The notes beneath the pieces are model-generated. The model saw only the letters and a list, made by a program, of their open reading frames with translations, was not told the origin of the DNA and did no database searches. From contig NZ_JACIDK010000001.1 in assembly GCF_014196295.1 (NCBI RefSeq), positions 600,785 to 664,784 on the forward strand: DNA of 64,000 nucleotides, written 5' to 3'. Shown piece after piece: positions 36,517 through 45,658 of the stretch (within the stretch, counting starts at the first letter, position 1; each line of letters starts with the position of its first letter). This stretch comes from Phenylobacterium haematophilum. Its GTDB lineage: Bacteria; Pseudomonadota; Alphaproteobacteria; Caulobacterales; Caulobacteraceae. Position numbers and translations under genes: made by a program.

Positions 36517-37620
36517 TCAACCGTCTTCGGTGTAGCAGAGCAGCGCAAGGCCTGACAGCAACGCCACCAAAGGCGGCGCCCAGGCGGCCGCGAACAGCGG
36601 GATGATGTCGGCGCCGGCGAGCGCCCCGGAGAACTCGTTGAAGAAAAAAACGATGAATCCTAGGCCGACGCCGGCCCCGGCGAGGCCCGCCAATCCGCCC
36701 AGCCGGGCCAGGCGCAGCGAGAACGCCGCAGCGAGGATCGACATGGCCGCGAACAGCACCGGCGTGGCCAGCAACTGTTGGAAGCGCAGGCGATAGCCGT
36801 TGCCGGAGAACCCAGCCGCTTCCGTCAGTCGGATAGCGTCGGGCAGCCGCCAAAAGGCGACGGACTGCGGCGCGGCGTAGCGCTCCATGGCCGACTCTGC
36901 GTCGAGGGTCGAGCGGATCGACAGGGAGTCGGAGCGCACCGAGCTTTCGCCCGCGCTGGCCTCGCGCACATCCCAGAGCTTCCAGTAGCCGGGATAGAGC
37001 TGCGCCTCGGCCGCTTCCAGGCGGCGCTTGAACTCAGGCCGCCCGGCGCTGTCCTTCTGATAGACGAAGACCGAGACCGAGCGCAGTCGCACGCGGCCCT
37101 GCTCTGTGTCGCGCTGCTTGGCGTGGATGACCATCTGCGTCCGCTCGTCGCCCTGGCGCAGCCACACCTCCTTGGGTGCGTCGGTCAGGTAATTCTCCAT
37201 CAGGTTCGCGCGGTCGGATTCGTACCTGGCGCTGAAGGTCGCGGCGAGCGGGTTGAACACCAGCACGACGGCGACGCCGATCAGAAACGCCACCGCCGCC
37301 GACGGCAGGATGAAGCGCCAGGCCGATACGCCGGCCGCACGCATGGCGACCAACTCGGAGCGTCGGTTGAGGCCGACATAGGCGGCGATGCCGCCGAATA
37401 GGAACACGAACGGCAGCAGCAGCAGCACGACCGACGGGGCCTGCAGCAGGGTCAGGCCGAACAACTGGGCGACGCCGACGTCGGCGCGCACGGCGACCTC
37501 GCGCGAGAGGTTCACGAACGAAACGAGGATGATCACCGCCGAAATCACCGCCAGCGCCGCGCCGACGCCGGCCAGGGTGCGGCCCATCACATAGCGCTCG
37601 AGCTTGCCGGCGCCGATCAT
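36517..37620 (-). CDS. lptG: LPS export ABC transporter permease LptG
   Basis: 367 aa with six predicted membrane helices and a large periplasmic jellyroll domain between helices three and four, as in LptF/LptG. LERYVMGRTLAGVGAALAVI is the first helix, 'AYVGLNRRSELVAMRAAGVS' the coupling segment. It pairs with LptF and the LptB ATPase (not in this window). The ATG overlaps the lptF stop by 4 bases. Confidence 0.94.
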   Translation of the reverse strand: MIGAGKLERYVMGRTLAGVGAALAVISAVIILVSFVNLSREVAVRADVGVAQLFGLTLLQAPSVVLLLLPFVFLFGGIAAYVGLNRRSELVAMRAAGVSAWRFILPSAAVAFLIGVAVVLVFNPLAATFSARYESDRANLMENYLTDAPKEVWLRQGDERTQMVIHAKQRDTEQGRVRLRSVSVFVYQKDSAGRPEFKRRLEAAEAQLYPGYWKLWDVREASAGESSVRSDSLSIRSTLDAESAMERYAAPQSVAFWRLPDAIRLTEAAGFSGNGYRLRFQQLLATPVLFAAMSILAAAFSLRLARLGGLAGLAGAGVGLGFIVFFFNEFSGALAGADIIPLFAAAWAPPLVALLSGLALLCYTEDG

Positions 37621-38762
37621 GCGGCGGCCTCCCCGTGGCGGCTGATTCGGTGAGGTTTCAGGCGCATATCTATGAAACGAGAAACTTTTTCGCGGAAGAT
37701 TCCCCGCAATCCGACATAGGTCGCGGCGACTGGCACGAGGTACTGCAGCACGTTCAGCCAGGCGGCTTCCTCTGACGCGGCCTGGACCACGAACCCGAGG
37801 ATCCTAAAGCCCACCGCCACCGCGCTGATGATCGCGATGCGCCGCCCATAGCCCATGCGGCTGAAGCCGCCGCCGATGATCGCGGTGAAGGCCAGCGCCA
37901 TCAGCGCGATGTTGTAGAGCGGACTGGCGATGCGGTTGTGGCCCTCGGCCAGCAGCTTCAGCCGGTTTCGCTTCTCCCAATCCTGCGTCAGGTCGGGGAA
38001 CAGCAACTCGTGCAGGTAGCGGTCCGAAGGCTTGAAGTGAATCAGCTCGTCGCTGCGCATGAACGGCGCGAGTTCGTAAGGATAGTCGTCAAAGGTCAGG
38101 TAGTTGAGGACGTCCGCCTTGTCGAATTCCTGCATCGAGCCGCGATGCATGGCCAGCACCGGCTTGCCGTTGCGCTTCTCGATGCGTCCTTCCTCGGCGG
38201 TGTAGGTGGTGGCGCCGCCGCCGTCCTTCTCCTGGTGAATGAAGAGGTTGTGGATCAACCCTGTCGCGTCGACCGACTGGGCGTAGACCGTCAGACCTGG
38301 GGCCGGATTGGTGAACTCGCCCTCGCGGATCAAGGTCGAGGCGAGATCCGTACGCACCTCGAACAGCGTTTCCCGCATCTCGCGCGCAGCCAGCGGCTGA
38401 ACCCAGAGGTTCATCACCAGAGCCAGCAGCGTGATCATAGAGGCCAACCGCAGGCCCGGCGCGATCACCCGCCAGCGGCTCATCCCCCCGGCGAAGCAGA
38501 CCACGATCTCCTGCTCAGTGTGTAACCGGTTCAACGACACCAGGGCGGCGACGAACACCGCGATCGGCAGGACCATGTTGACCAGCTGGGGCATGGCCAG
38601 CAGCGTCACCTTGGCGAAGACGAGGGCGCTCTGCCGCTGCCCGACGATGAGGTCCAGCGCCGACAGGCTCTGCGAGAGCAAGGCGACGGCCGCCAGCGCG
38701 GCCGTGGCGAGCACGGTCGGTCCGAGGAGCTGGCGGAGCAGATAACGGTCGATCAGCAGCAT
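37617..38762 (-). CDS. lptF: LPS export ABC transporter permease LptF
   Basis: 381 aa, same architecture as LptG: six membrane helices and a periplasmic domain. LIDRYLLRQLLGPTVLATAA at the start and LNRLHTEQEIVVCFAGGMSR as coupling segment. First gene of the LPS export run; its promoter must lie within the 154 bases that separate it from pepA. Confidence 0.94.
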   Translation of the reverse strand: MLLIDRYLLRQLLGPTVLATAALAAVALLSQSLSALDLIVGQRQSALVFAKVTLLAMPQLVNMVLPIAVFVAALVSLNRLHTEQEIVVCFAGGMSRWRVIAPGLRLASMITLLALVMNLWVQPLAAREMRETLFEVRTDLASTLIREGEFTNPAPGLTVYAQSVDATGLIHNLFIHQEKDGGGATTYTAEEGRIEKRNGKPVLAMHRGSMQEFDKADVLNYLTFDDYPYELAPFMRSDELIHFKPSDRYLHELLFPDLTQDWEKRNRLKLLAEGHNRIASPLYNIALMALAFTAIIGGGFSRMGYGRRIAIISAVAVGFRILGFVVQAASEEAAWLNVLQYLVPVAATYVGLRGIFREKVSRFIDMRLKPHRISRHGEAAA

Positions 38763-38791
38763 GGGCAGAAAAGTGGGGTTCGCCGGGGATT

Positions 38792-38820
38792 TTGCGCGCC
38801 CTGGACGTGAACCTGCTCTA
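38792..38820 (+). promoter_or_regulatory. Candidate promoter for pepA
   Basis: TTGCGC (38792-38797) and GCTCTA (38815-38820) are 17 bases apart in the divergent lptF-pepA region. Both are imperfect matches to housekeeping promoter boxes; GCT in the -10 region is common in Caulobacter-type promoters. No transcript evidence; weak call. Confidence 0.3.
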
Positions 38821-38916
38821 AATCATGCGTCGCCGCGTCACACAACCGCCGCAAGAACGGCCAAGCTTGCGAGCCAGATGGGCGCGGACCCAAATTCTTT
38901 TCGGAGTTCGAGACTG

Positions 38917-40392
38917 ATGGAGATCGAGTTCATCGCGGCTGGCGCGGCGCCTGCTGATAAGAGCGCCCTGGCCTTGGTGGTGTTCGAAGGCGCGGTGCTG
39001 GACGGCCCGGCCGGCCAAGCCGACGCTCAGGCCGGCGGTGCGCTGGCGCGTGCGGCGACCGCTCAGCGCTTCACCGGCGCCAAGGGGCAGGTCCTGGACG
39101 TGCTGGGCGCCGCGGGAGCGGCCAGCCGGATCCTGCTGGTGGGCGCGGGCAAGAAGGACGGCTTCGACGACGTCGGGGCCGAGCACGCCGCCGCCAGCGC
39201 CTATAACGCCGTAAAGACCTCGGGTCTGACGACGCTGCGCGTCGAACTCCCTGCCGGCGGCTCGGCTGCCCATGCGGGCCTGGGCGTTCGCCTGGCCTCC
39301 TACCGCTTCGATCGCTACCGAACGAAGGAACCGGCGGACAAGAAGCCGTCGATCACGAAGACCCAGATCGTCGCCGACGACGCCGACAAGGCGCTCGCGG
39401 CCTTCGCCCCGCTCGCGGCGCTGGCCGACGCGGTGGCCTTCTCGCGCGATCTGGTCTCCGAGCCGCCGAACGTCCTCTATCCGGCCGAGTTCGCGCGCCG
39501 GGTGAAGGCGCTGGAGAGCCTCGGCCTCGAGGTCGAGATTCTCGGCGAGGCCGAGATGGAGAAGCTCGGCATGGGCAGTCTGCTTGGCGTGGGGCAGGGC
39601 AGCACCCGCGAGAGCCAACTGGCGGTGATCAAGTGGTACGGCGCGGCCGATAAGTCGGCCCAGCCGATTGCGTTCGTCGGCAAGGGCGTCTGCTTCGACA
39701 CCGGCGGCATCTCGATCAAGCCGGCCGACGGCATGGAAGACATGAAGTGGGACATGGGCGGCGCCGGCGCCGTCGCCGGCCTCATGCACGTGCTGGCCGG
39801 CCGCAAGGCCAAGGTCAACGCCATCGGCATCCTCGGGCTGGTCGAGAACATGCCGGACGGAAACGCCCAGCGTCCGGGCGACGTGGTCACCTCGATGTCG
39901 GGCCAGACCATCGAGATCATCAACACCGATGCAGAAGGCCGCCTCGTGCTGGCCGACGCCATCTGGTACTGCCAGGACCGCTTCAAGCCGAAGTTCATGG
40001 TCGACCTCGCCACCCTGACCGGCGCCATCATCATCAGCCTCGGCAATGACTACGCCGGCCTGTTCTCGAACAACGACGAATTGTCGGCCAACCTGCTGGC
40101 GGCTTCGGGCGCCGAGGGCGAGCCGCTGTGGCGCATGCCGCTGCCGGCTCAGTACGACAAGAACATCGACTCGATGATCGCCGACATGAAGAACACCGGC
40201 GGCCGGCCGGGCGGTTCGATCACCGCGGCGCTGTTCATCCAGCGTTTCGTGAACAACGTGCCCTGGGCGCACCTGGATATCGCCTCCACCGCCTGGAAGA
40301 AGCCCTCGACCGTGCCGACCATCCCGGACGGCGCGACCGGCTTCGGCGTGCGGCTGCTGAACCGGATGGTCCAGGACAAGTACGAGGGCTGA
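38917..40392 (+). CDS. pepA: Leucyl aminopeptidase
   Basis: 491 aa. Two-metal M17 aminopeptidase. FVGKGVCFDTGGISIKPADG, then NTDAEGRLVLADA (the metal-binding signature), and GGRPGGSITAALFIQRF are intact. ATG 38917 with GGAG upstream is the start; the upstream in-frame ATG at 38761 would add 52 residues of non-family sequence that overlap the lptF start. Usual length for PepA. A hairpin terminator follows. Confidence 0.95.
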   Translation: MEIEFIAAGAAPADKSALALVVFEGAVLDGPAGQADAQAGGALARAATAQRFTGAKGQVLDVLGAAGAASRILLVGAGKKDGFDDVGAEHAAASAYNAVKTSGLTTLRVELPAGGSAAHAGLGVRLASYRFDRYRTKEPADKKPSITKTQIVADDADKALAAFAPLAALADAVAFSRDLVSEPPNVLYPAEFARRVKALESLGLEVEILGEAEMEKLGMGSLLGVGQGSTRESQLAVIKWYGAADKSAQPIAFVGKGVCFDTGGISIKPADGMEDMKWDMGGAGAVAGLMHVLAGRKAKVNAIGILGLVENMPDGNAQRPGDVVTSMSGQTIEIINTDAEGRLVLADAIWYCQDRFKPKFMVDLATLTGAIIISLGNDYAGLFSNNDELSANLLAASGAEGEPLWRMPLPAQYDKNIDSMIADMKNTGGRPGGSITAALFIQRFVNNVPWAHLDIASTAWKKPSTVPTIPDGATGFGVRLLNRMVQDKYEG

Positions 40393-40400
40393 GGCCCACG

Positions 40401-40428
40401 CGGCGGAGGGGAGATGCTCCCTCCGCCG
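40401..40428 (+). terminator. Hairpin terminator after pepA
   Basis: CGGCGGAGGG (40401-40410) pairs with CCCTCCGCCG (40419-40428). The stem may extend by a GAG/CTC pair with one bulged G. ACCTTT follows, a short U-tract, 9 bases after the pepA stop. Probably an intrinsic terminator. Confidence 0.6.
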
Positions 40429-40472
40429 ACCTTTCGGCTCGGAACAGCTCGCTTCTGGGCTAGAACACGCCG

Positions 40473-41177
40473 ATGCGATTCATCCTGCTTCACAGCCCGT
40501 TGACGGGCGCAGCGGCCTGGGGGCCTGTCGCGGCCGAATTGGCCGCACGCGGGATCGAAGCCACGCGCCCGGTGATCCCTCCGATGGCGGCCCTGGCCGC
40601 GCCTCACTACGAGAGCGCCGCGCGCGCCGTCGCAGCCCAGGTCCTGAGCCAGGGCGGCCCGTTCGTGTTGGCCGTGCATTCGGCGGCCGGCGGCCTCGCG
40701 CCTTCGGTCGTCGCGGCGGGCAAGAGGCAGATCCGCGGCGTGCTCTATGTCGACGCCATCCCGCCGCATCCTGGCCGCTGCTGGTTCGAAACGGCGAGCG
40801 ATGGGCTGGTGGCGAGCCTCAAGGCCAAAGCCGAAGACGGCATAGTACCGGCGTGGGACCAGTGGTTTCCCCCCGGCGCGCTGGAGAGCCTGCTGCCGGA
40901 AGGCGCGCTGCGCGAACGGTTCATAGGAGAACTCTGTCCCACGCCGCTGGCTTGGTTCGAGGAGAGCGCCCCGCAGACGGACTTGCCGAATGACGTCGGC
41001 TGGGGCTTCCTGCGCCTCTCGAAGGCATATGAGCGCGAGGCCGGCGAGGCGCGACGGCTGGGATGGCCGACCCTGCGGCGCGACCTGCATCACCTGTCGA
41101 TGGCCACGCACCCGAAGGAGGTCGCCAACGCCATGCTCGCCCTCACGCGGCTCCTGGGACTGAAGGCAGGCGCGTGA
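40473..41177 (+). CDS. Alpha/beta hydrolase
   Basis: 234 aa. RFILLHSPLTGAAAWGPVAA gives the first strand and oxyanion loop; the nucleophile elbow reads AVHSAAGG, with Ser in an atypical H-S-A instead of G-x-S-x-G; the C-terminal His is in DLHHLSMATHP. Substrate unknown. GTGA overlap with holC makes them co-translated, along with the I78-like lipoprotein. Confidence 0.75.
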   Translation: MRFILLHSPLTGAAAWGPVAAELAARGIEATRPVIPPMAALAAPHYESAARAVAAQVLSQGGPFVLAVHSAAGGLAPSVVAAGKRQIRGVLYVDAIPPHPGRCWFETASDGLVASLKAKAEDGIVPAWDQWFPPGALESLLPEGALRERFIGELCPTPLAWFEESAPQTDLPNDVGWGFLRLSKAYEREAGEARRLGWPTLRRDLHHLSMATHPKEVANAMLALTRLLGLKAGA

Positions 41178-41632
41178 GCGAAGCCCCCTGCGAGGTATGG
41201 TTCTACCACCTAGAGCGCTCCGGGCTGGATCAGGTGCTGCCCGACCTGCTCGAGCGTACGCTGGGACGCGGCTGGAGGGCGATCGTGCGCACCCGGGAGC
41301 CAGACCGCATCGAACATCTGGACGGCTGGCTGTGGGCGTACCGCGATGACAGCTTCCTGCCGCACGGAACCGACGACGAGCCGCAGAAGGCCCGCCAGCC
41401 GATCCTGTTGACCCTGGCGATGGATAATCCGAACGAAGCCGACGTGCTGTTCGTCGTCGATGGGGCCGATCCGGGAGACCTTGCCGGATACGCCCGATGC
41501 ATGATCGTGTTCGACGGTCGCGACGACGCCCAGCTGGCGGTGGCGCGCAGTCAGTGGAAGACGATCAAGGCCAAGGGGCATCCCGCGGTCTATTGGAAGC
41601 AACAAGAGCGGGGATGGGAGAAACAGGCATGA
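41174..41632 (+). CDS. holC: DNA polymerase III subunit chi
   Basis: 152 aa. Chi links the clamp loader to single-strand binding protein. EVWFYHLERSGLDQVLPDLL, GWRAIVRTREPDRIEHLDGW and 'WLWAYRDDSFLPHG' are the HolC pattern. GTG start overlaps the previous stop by 4 bases. pepA-holC neighbourhood is conserved in Proteobacteria. Confidence 0.93.
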   Translation: MSEAPCEVWFYHLERSGLDQVLPDLLERTLGRGWRAIVRTREPDRIEHLDGWLWAYRDDSFLPHGTDDEPQKARQPILLTLAMDNPNEADVLFVVDGADPGDLAGYARCMIVFDGRDDAQLAVARSQWKTIKAKGHPAVYWKQQERGWEKQA

Positions 41633-41946
41633 AGAAGCTCATCGTCCTTGGCGCGGCCCTGATGGCGCTGGCGGCCTGCGCCGACAGCCCGCCGGTTCCG
41701 CCGCCCGCTCCGCCGAAGCCCGCGCCGGCCCCCCCGCCGCCGCCGAAGGAGCCCGATCACTGCGGCGCGGACGCCGCTCAGAAGTACGTCGGCCGCCCCC
41801 GTTCGGAGATCCCGGTTCCGGTGCAGCCGAACCTTCAGCGCGTGGCCTGCACGACCTGCCCGGTCACCATGGACTTCAACGAGCGGCGCCTGAACTTCTT
41901 CTACGATGCTGCGACTGGCATCGTGAAAGAGGTCAAGTGCGGCTAG
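41629..41946 (+). CDS. I78 family peptidase inhibitor lipoprotein
   Basis: 105 aa. Lipobox LAAC (Cys17), Pro-rich linker, then an I78 inhibitor-like domain: CGADAAQKYVGRP, ACTTCPVTMDFNERRLNFF and the terminal VKEVKCG. I78 proteins inhibit serine proteases; here it would be anchored in the envelope. ATGA overlap with holC. Confidence 0.8.
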   Translation: MKKLIVLGAALMALAACADSPPVPPPAPPKPAPAPPPPPKEPDHCGADAAQKYVGRPRSEIPVPVQPNLQRVACTTCPVTMDFNERRLNFFYDAATGIVKEVKCG

Positions 41947-41959
41947 AACCCCGCGTAAG

Positions 41960-42535
41960 ATGACCTCGACGCTTGGGGCGATGATCCTGACGGGCGGCGC
42001 CTCCAGTCGAATGGGCGTCGATAAGGCGACGCAGCTCTGGGAAGGAATTGCGGCTGTGGAGCGTGTCGCGGCGTTGGCCCGCGCGGTCGGGGCGAGCCCA
42101 GTGGTCACCGTTGGCGGTCGATCGCACGGCCTGCCGCATGTCCGCGATGAACCGGCGCTCGGCGGACCGGTGGGCGGCGTGCTGCGCGGAGCGGAGGCCT
42201 TGCGGGAGGCAGGCTGCTCAAGAGCGCTGATCCTGGCGGTCGACGCCCCGACCGTGCAGGCGGCGGATCTCGCGCCGCTGCTGAGGGCTGACGGGCGAGG
42301 TGCGGCTTACAAGACCCTTCACTTGCCGATGGTGCTGAGCCTCTCGGCGCTGCCGGCTGACGCTGAGGCCGGATGGCCCCTAGCGCGCCTTGCAGAACGG
42401 GCAGGGTTGGCGAGACCCTCATGTACGGCCGAGGTTGCGGCGCGAATCCGCGGCGCGAACACGCTGGACGAGCGCAATGCGCTGTTGGCGTGCATCCCTC
42501 GGGACGATTCTGCCGAGAAACCGGGCGCCGGCTGA
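41960..42535 (+). CDS. mobA: Molybdenum cofactor guanylyltransferase
   Basis: 191 aa. LTGGASSRMGVDKA is the MobA nucleotide-binding motif. Attaches GMP to molybdopterin to give the MGD cofactor that nitrate reductase needs. It is 13 bases behind the I78 gene and just ahead of nasT, consistent with service to the nas cluster. Confidence 0.88.
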   Translation: MTSTLGAMILTGGASSRMGVDKATQLWEGIAAVERVAALARAVGASPVVTVGGRSHGLPHVRDEPALGGPVGGVLRGAEALREAGCSRALILAVDAPTVQAADLAPLLRADGRGAAYKTLHLPMVLSLSALPADAEAGWPLARLAERAGLARPSCTAEVAARIRGANTLDERNALLACIPRDDSAEKPGAG

Positions 42536-42623
42536 CCGATCGTCGGGCGTTTCAACGTTGCAAACAGCCGAGAAGGACCTCCCCCCCTGATCAAAGGCTG
42601 CGCCTCGCTCTTAGTCGAGCGGC

Positions 42624-43202
42624 ATGCGCGTGCTTGTCATCGATCCTGATCCTGCCCGGGCCGCCCTCGTCGCCGAGGGCCTGGCCGGCGTCGAACCGTT
42701 GGAGGTTCGGCGGGCCTCGGTATTTGACGAATTGGAGGTCGCGCGCTTCGGGCCGGACGTCGTGGTCGTCGCCGCCGATAGCCCCGATCGCGACACGCTG
42801 GAGAGCCTGCGCGAGACCAGCTTGGCCAATCCGCGGCCCGTGGTGATGTTCGTCGACCGCTCGGAGCCGGGCTTGGCGGAGGAGGCGGTTCGCGCGGGCG
42901 TCGCCGCCTACATCGTCGACGGCCTGGCGGTCGGCCGGGTCCGCGCAATCCTGGAGGTGGCGATGACCCGTTTCCAGTTGATGAGCCAGCTGCGGCAGGA
43001 CCTTGAGCGGGCCAAGGCCGACCTGGCCTCGCGCAAGACGGTCGAGAGGGCCAAGGCGCTGCTGATGAAGGAGCGCGGTCTGGAAGAAGACGCGGCCTAT
43101 CGGCTGCTTCGCAAGCTTTCCATGGACACCGGCCGACCGCTAGGAGCGGTGGCGGCGGACCTGCTCGCCTTCGCGGGCGTGCTGAAGGGAGACGGCGCAT
43201 GA
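42624..43202 (+). CDS. nasT: ANTAR-domain antiterminator NasT
   Basis: 192 aa. An N-terminal receiver-like domain (MRVLVIDPDPARAALVAEGL) is followed by a coiled linker and a C-terminal ANTAR domain (about 125-185: VERAKALLMKERGLEEDAAY, then LLRKLSMDTGRPLGAVAADL). NasT binds leader RNA and prevents termination ahead of nitrate genes when NasS releases it. nasS overlaps its end by 4 bases. Confidence 0.9.
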   Translation: MRVLVIDPDPARAALVAEGLAGVEPLEVRRASVFDELEVARFGPDVVVVAADSPDRDTLESLRETSLANPRPVVMFVDRSEPGLAEEAVRAGVAAYIVDGLAVGRVRAILEVAMTRFQLMSQLRQDLERAKADLASRKTVERAKALLMKERGLEEDAAYRLLRKLSMDTGRPLGAVAADLLAFAGVLKGDGA

Positions 43203-44191
43203 GCCGCAGCGAGGTCCTGAGGCTGGGCTTCGTGCCCCTGACCGACAGCGCGCCGCTGGTCGTCGCCAAGGAGCGGGGATTCTTCGAGGCCGAGGGCCTG
43301 AAGGTCGAGCTGAGCCGCGAGGTGTCGTGGGCGACGATCCGCGACAAGGTCGCCGTCGGAGCGCTCGACGGCGCCCACATGCTGGCGCCGCTGGCGCTGG
43401 CCGCGACGATGGGGGCGGGCAGCGAGCCCACGCCGATGATCGCTCCGATGGCCCTGAACCTGAACGGGGCGGCGGTGACGCTGTCGACCCGGCTCACCTC
43501 GGCGCCGGGGGAGAACGGCGAGGCGATGGCGCTGGCCAAGCTGATCGCGCGACGCCGCAAGGAAGGGGCGAGCCTGCTGACCTTCGCGGTCGTCTATCCG
43601 TACTCGGTGCACAACTATCTGCTGCGCGACTGGCTGGCGGCGGCGGGCGTCGATCCCGACAACGACATCCGCCTGACCGTCGCCGCGCCCTCGCGCATGG
43701 CCGAACTGCTGGCCGACGGAATTATCGAAGGCTTCAGCGCCGGCGAACCCTGGAGCAGCGTCGCGGTGGCGTTGGGAGCTGGGCGGGTCGCGGTGCGTGC
43801 TTCACAGCTCTGGGGGCGGGCGCCCGACAAGGTGCTGGGCGTGACCCAGGAGTGGGCCGACGAGAACGGCGAGGTCCTGACCCGGCTCTTGCGGGCGCTG
43901 ATCACCGCAGCGGCCTGGTGCGACGCCCCCGAGCATCGCGGCGAACTGTCGGGCCTGCTGGCCGGGGCCCCATACGTCGACGCGCCACGCGCGGCGATCG
44001 CCGCCAGTCTGGACGACGTGATCTTCCACCGCGACGGGGCTAATGCGCCCCGTACGGCCCAGGCCGCCTGGCTGCTCGGCCAGATGGCGCGCTGGGGACA
44101 GGTCGCCGCTGACGCCGAGACCTCGTCGGTGGCCGGGCAAGTCTACCGCCTCGACCTCTACGAAGCGGCCCGCGCCGGCCAGAACGCCTAA
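43199..44191 (+). CDS. nasS: NasS nitrate/nitrite sensor (NrtA/CmpA family)
   Basis: 330 aa. Related to nitrate-binding proteins NrtA but without an export signal: LRLGFVPLTDSAPLVVAKER is the ligand-binding start, and WSSVAVALGAG and TQEWADENG follow. Without nitrate NasS holds NasT; with it NasT is released. Overlap and order nasT-nasS support this. Confidence 0.9.
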   Translation: MSRSEVLRLGFVPLTDSAPLVVAKERGFFEAEGLKVELSREVSWATIRDKVAVGALDGAHMLAPLALAATMGAGSEPTPMIAPMALNLNGAAVTLSTRLTSAPGENGEAMALAKLIARRRKEGASLLTFAVVYPYSVHNYLLRDWLAAAGVDPDNDIRLTVAAPSRMAELLADGIIEGFSAGEPWSSVAVALGAGRVAVRASQLWGRAPDKVLGVTQEWADENGEVLTRLLRALITAAAWCDAPEHRGELSGLLAGAPYVDAPRAAIAASLDDVIFHRDGANAPRTAQAAWLLGQMARWGQVAADAETSSVAGQVYRLDLYEAARAGQNA

Positions 44192-44414
44192 AATCCAATC
44201 ACGCGCCCTGGTCGGCGCCGAGATTTTGCGCTGCAGCAAAGACCTCGCCACTCACCGCTGATTTGCAGATGACGCCTCAGCCAGGCCGGGTTCTCCTGGT
44301 CTTGGCCTCAGGACAACGGCGTTCGCGGCCCCTGGAAACCGCCCGATGACGGGCGGACCTCCGCCTTCGGCGACGCCGCCTCTTCCGTCCATTCCTGCAC
44401 GGGGCCAATCAGCC
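44192..44414 (+). promoter_or_regulatory. Structured leader upstream of the nitrate transporter, probable NasT target
   Basis: 223 bases between nasS and the MFS start. At 44311-44324 GGAC-AACGGC-GTTC folds into a 4-bp stem with a hexaloop that has A at position 1 and G at position 4, the features reported for ANTAR-binding hairpins. A second hairpin with a hexaloop, TTTGC-GCTGCA-GCAAA, lies at 44225-44240 (G at position 4 but not A at position 1). A GC hairpin CCGCCCG-ATGA-CGGGCGG follows at 44339-44356, possibly the terminator that NasT opposes. There is no U-tract. Confidence 0.5.
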
Positions 44415-45632
44415 ATGCTGAGCCGTTCTTTCCTCAAGTCGGGCCACACGCCGACCCTGCTCTCGGCGTTCCTCTATTTCGACCTCAGCTTCATGGTCTG
44501 GGTGATCCTGGGGCCGCTGGGCGTCGCCATTTCCAAGACCCTGCATCTCGATCCGGGCCAGAAGGGCCTGATGGTCGCCATCCCGGTCCTGTCCGGGGCG
44601 ATCCTGCGGCTGGTCGCTGGCGTGATGGTCGACCACATCGGTCCCAAGAAGACCGGCCTGATCGGCCAGGTCATCGTGATGGCGGGCCTGGGCCTGGCCT
44701 GGTTCCTAGGCATCAAGAGCTACGATCAGGTGCTGATGCTCGGCGTGGTGCTGGGCGTCGCCGGCGCATCGTTCGCCGTCGCCCTGCCGCTCGCCTCGCG
44801 CTGGTATCCGCCGGAGCACCAGGGCCTGGCGCTCGGGATCGCCGGCGCGGGCAACTCGGGGACCGCACTGGCCGCTCTGTTTGCGCCGGGCCTGGCCCAG
44901 ACCTTCGGCTGGACCAACGTCATCGGCCTGGCGGTTCTGCCGTTGGCGGTCGCCTTCGTGGTCTATCTGATCTTCGCCAAGGATGCGCCGAACCGCCCGC
45001 CGCCTAAGCAGCTGTCGGAGTATCTGGGCGTGCTGCGCACCGCCGACGCCTGGTGGCTGATGCTGCTCTACGGCGTGACCTTCGGCGGCTTCGTCGGCCT
45101 GTCGTCGTCGCTGACCATCTACTTCAACTCCGAATACGGCCTCTCGGCGGTCACTGCCGGCTTCTTCACCGCCGCCTGTGTGTTCGCTGGTTCGTTCATC
45201 CGCCCGGTCGGCGGAGCGCTGGCCGACCGCTTCGGCGGGGTCCGCACCCTGACGGCCGTCTACATGCTGGCCGCCGTCGGTCTGACCCTGGCGAGCTTCG
45301 AGGCGGCCAATCCCTACATCGCGCTCGGCGTGCTGATGTTCAGCATGATGGCGCTGGGCGCCGGCAACGGCGCGGTGTTTCAGCTTGCCCCCCAGCGGTT
45401 CGGCAAGGAGATCGGCGTCGTCACCGGGCTGGTCGGCATGACCGGCGGGATCGGCGGCTTCTACCTGGCCGCCAGCCTGGGCTGGGCCAAGCAGGCGACC
45501 GGCAGCTACCAGTCCGGCCTGCTGGCGTTCGCGGGGCTCGCCCTGCTGGCCCTGGCCTGTCTGACCGGGGTCAAGGCGCGCTGGCGCCAGACCTGGGGCG
45601 CCCAGGCCGCCGGCGCCCAGCTTCGCCTTTGA
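44415..45632 (+). CDS. narK: MFS nitrate/nitrite transporter
   Basis: 405 aa with about 12 membrane helices. The nitrate-signature motifs of the NNP family are visible: GIAGAGNSGTALAALFAPGL in the fifth helix region and GLVGMTGGIGGF in the second half. Brings nitrate into the cytoplasm for NasA. ATG 44415 gives a family-like start LKSGHTPTLLSAF; ATG 44346 adds 23 Pro/Ser-rich residues and lies inside the putative GC hairpin. nirB starts 26 bases later. Confidence 0.92.
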   Translation: MLSRSFLKSGHTPTLLSAFLYFDLSFMVWVILGPLGVAISKTLHLDPGQKGLMVAIPVLSGAILRLVAGVMVDHIGPKKTGLIGQVIVMAGLGLAWFLGIKSYDQVLMLGVVLGVAGASFAVALPLASRWYPPEHQGLALGIAGAGNSGTALAALFAPGLAQTFGWTNVIGLAVLPLAVAFVVYLIFAKDAPNRPPPKQLSEYLGVLRTADAWWLMLLYGVTFGGFVGLSSSLTIYFNSEYGLSAVTAGFFTAACVFAGSFIRPVGGALADRFGGVRTLTAVYMLAAVGLTLASFEAANPYIALGVLMFSMMALGAGNGAVFQLAPQRFGKEIGVVTGLVGMTGGIGGFYLAASLGWAKQATGSYQSGLLAFAGLALLALACLTGVKARWRQTWGAQAAGAQLRL

Positions 45633-45658
45633 TTTCCTCTGTGACCGGGAGCGTTGCG

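Noticed and set aside
44192..44330. Sigma-54 type promoter before the nitrate transporter
   Set aside because: GG and GC elements are separated by 12 bases or more, not the 10 required.
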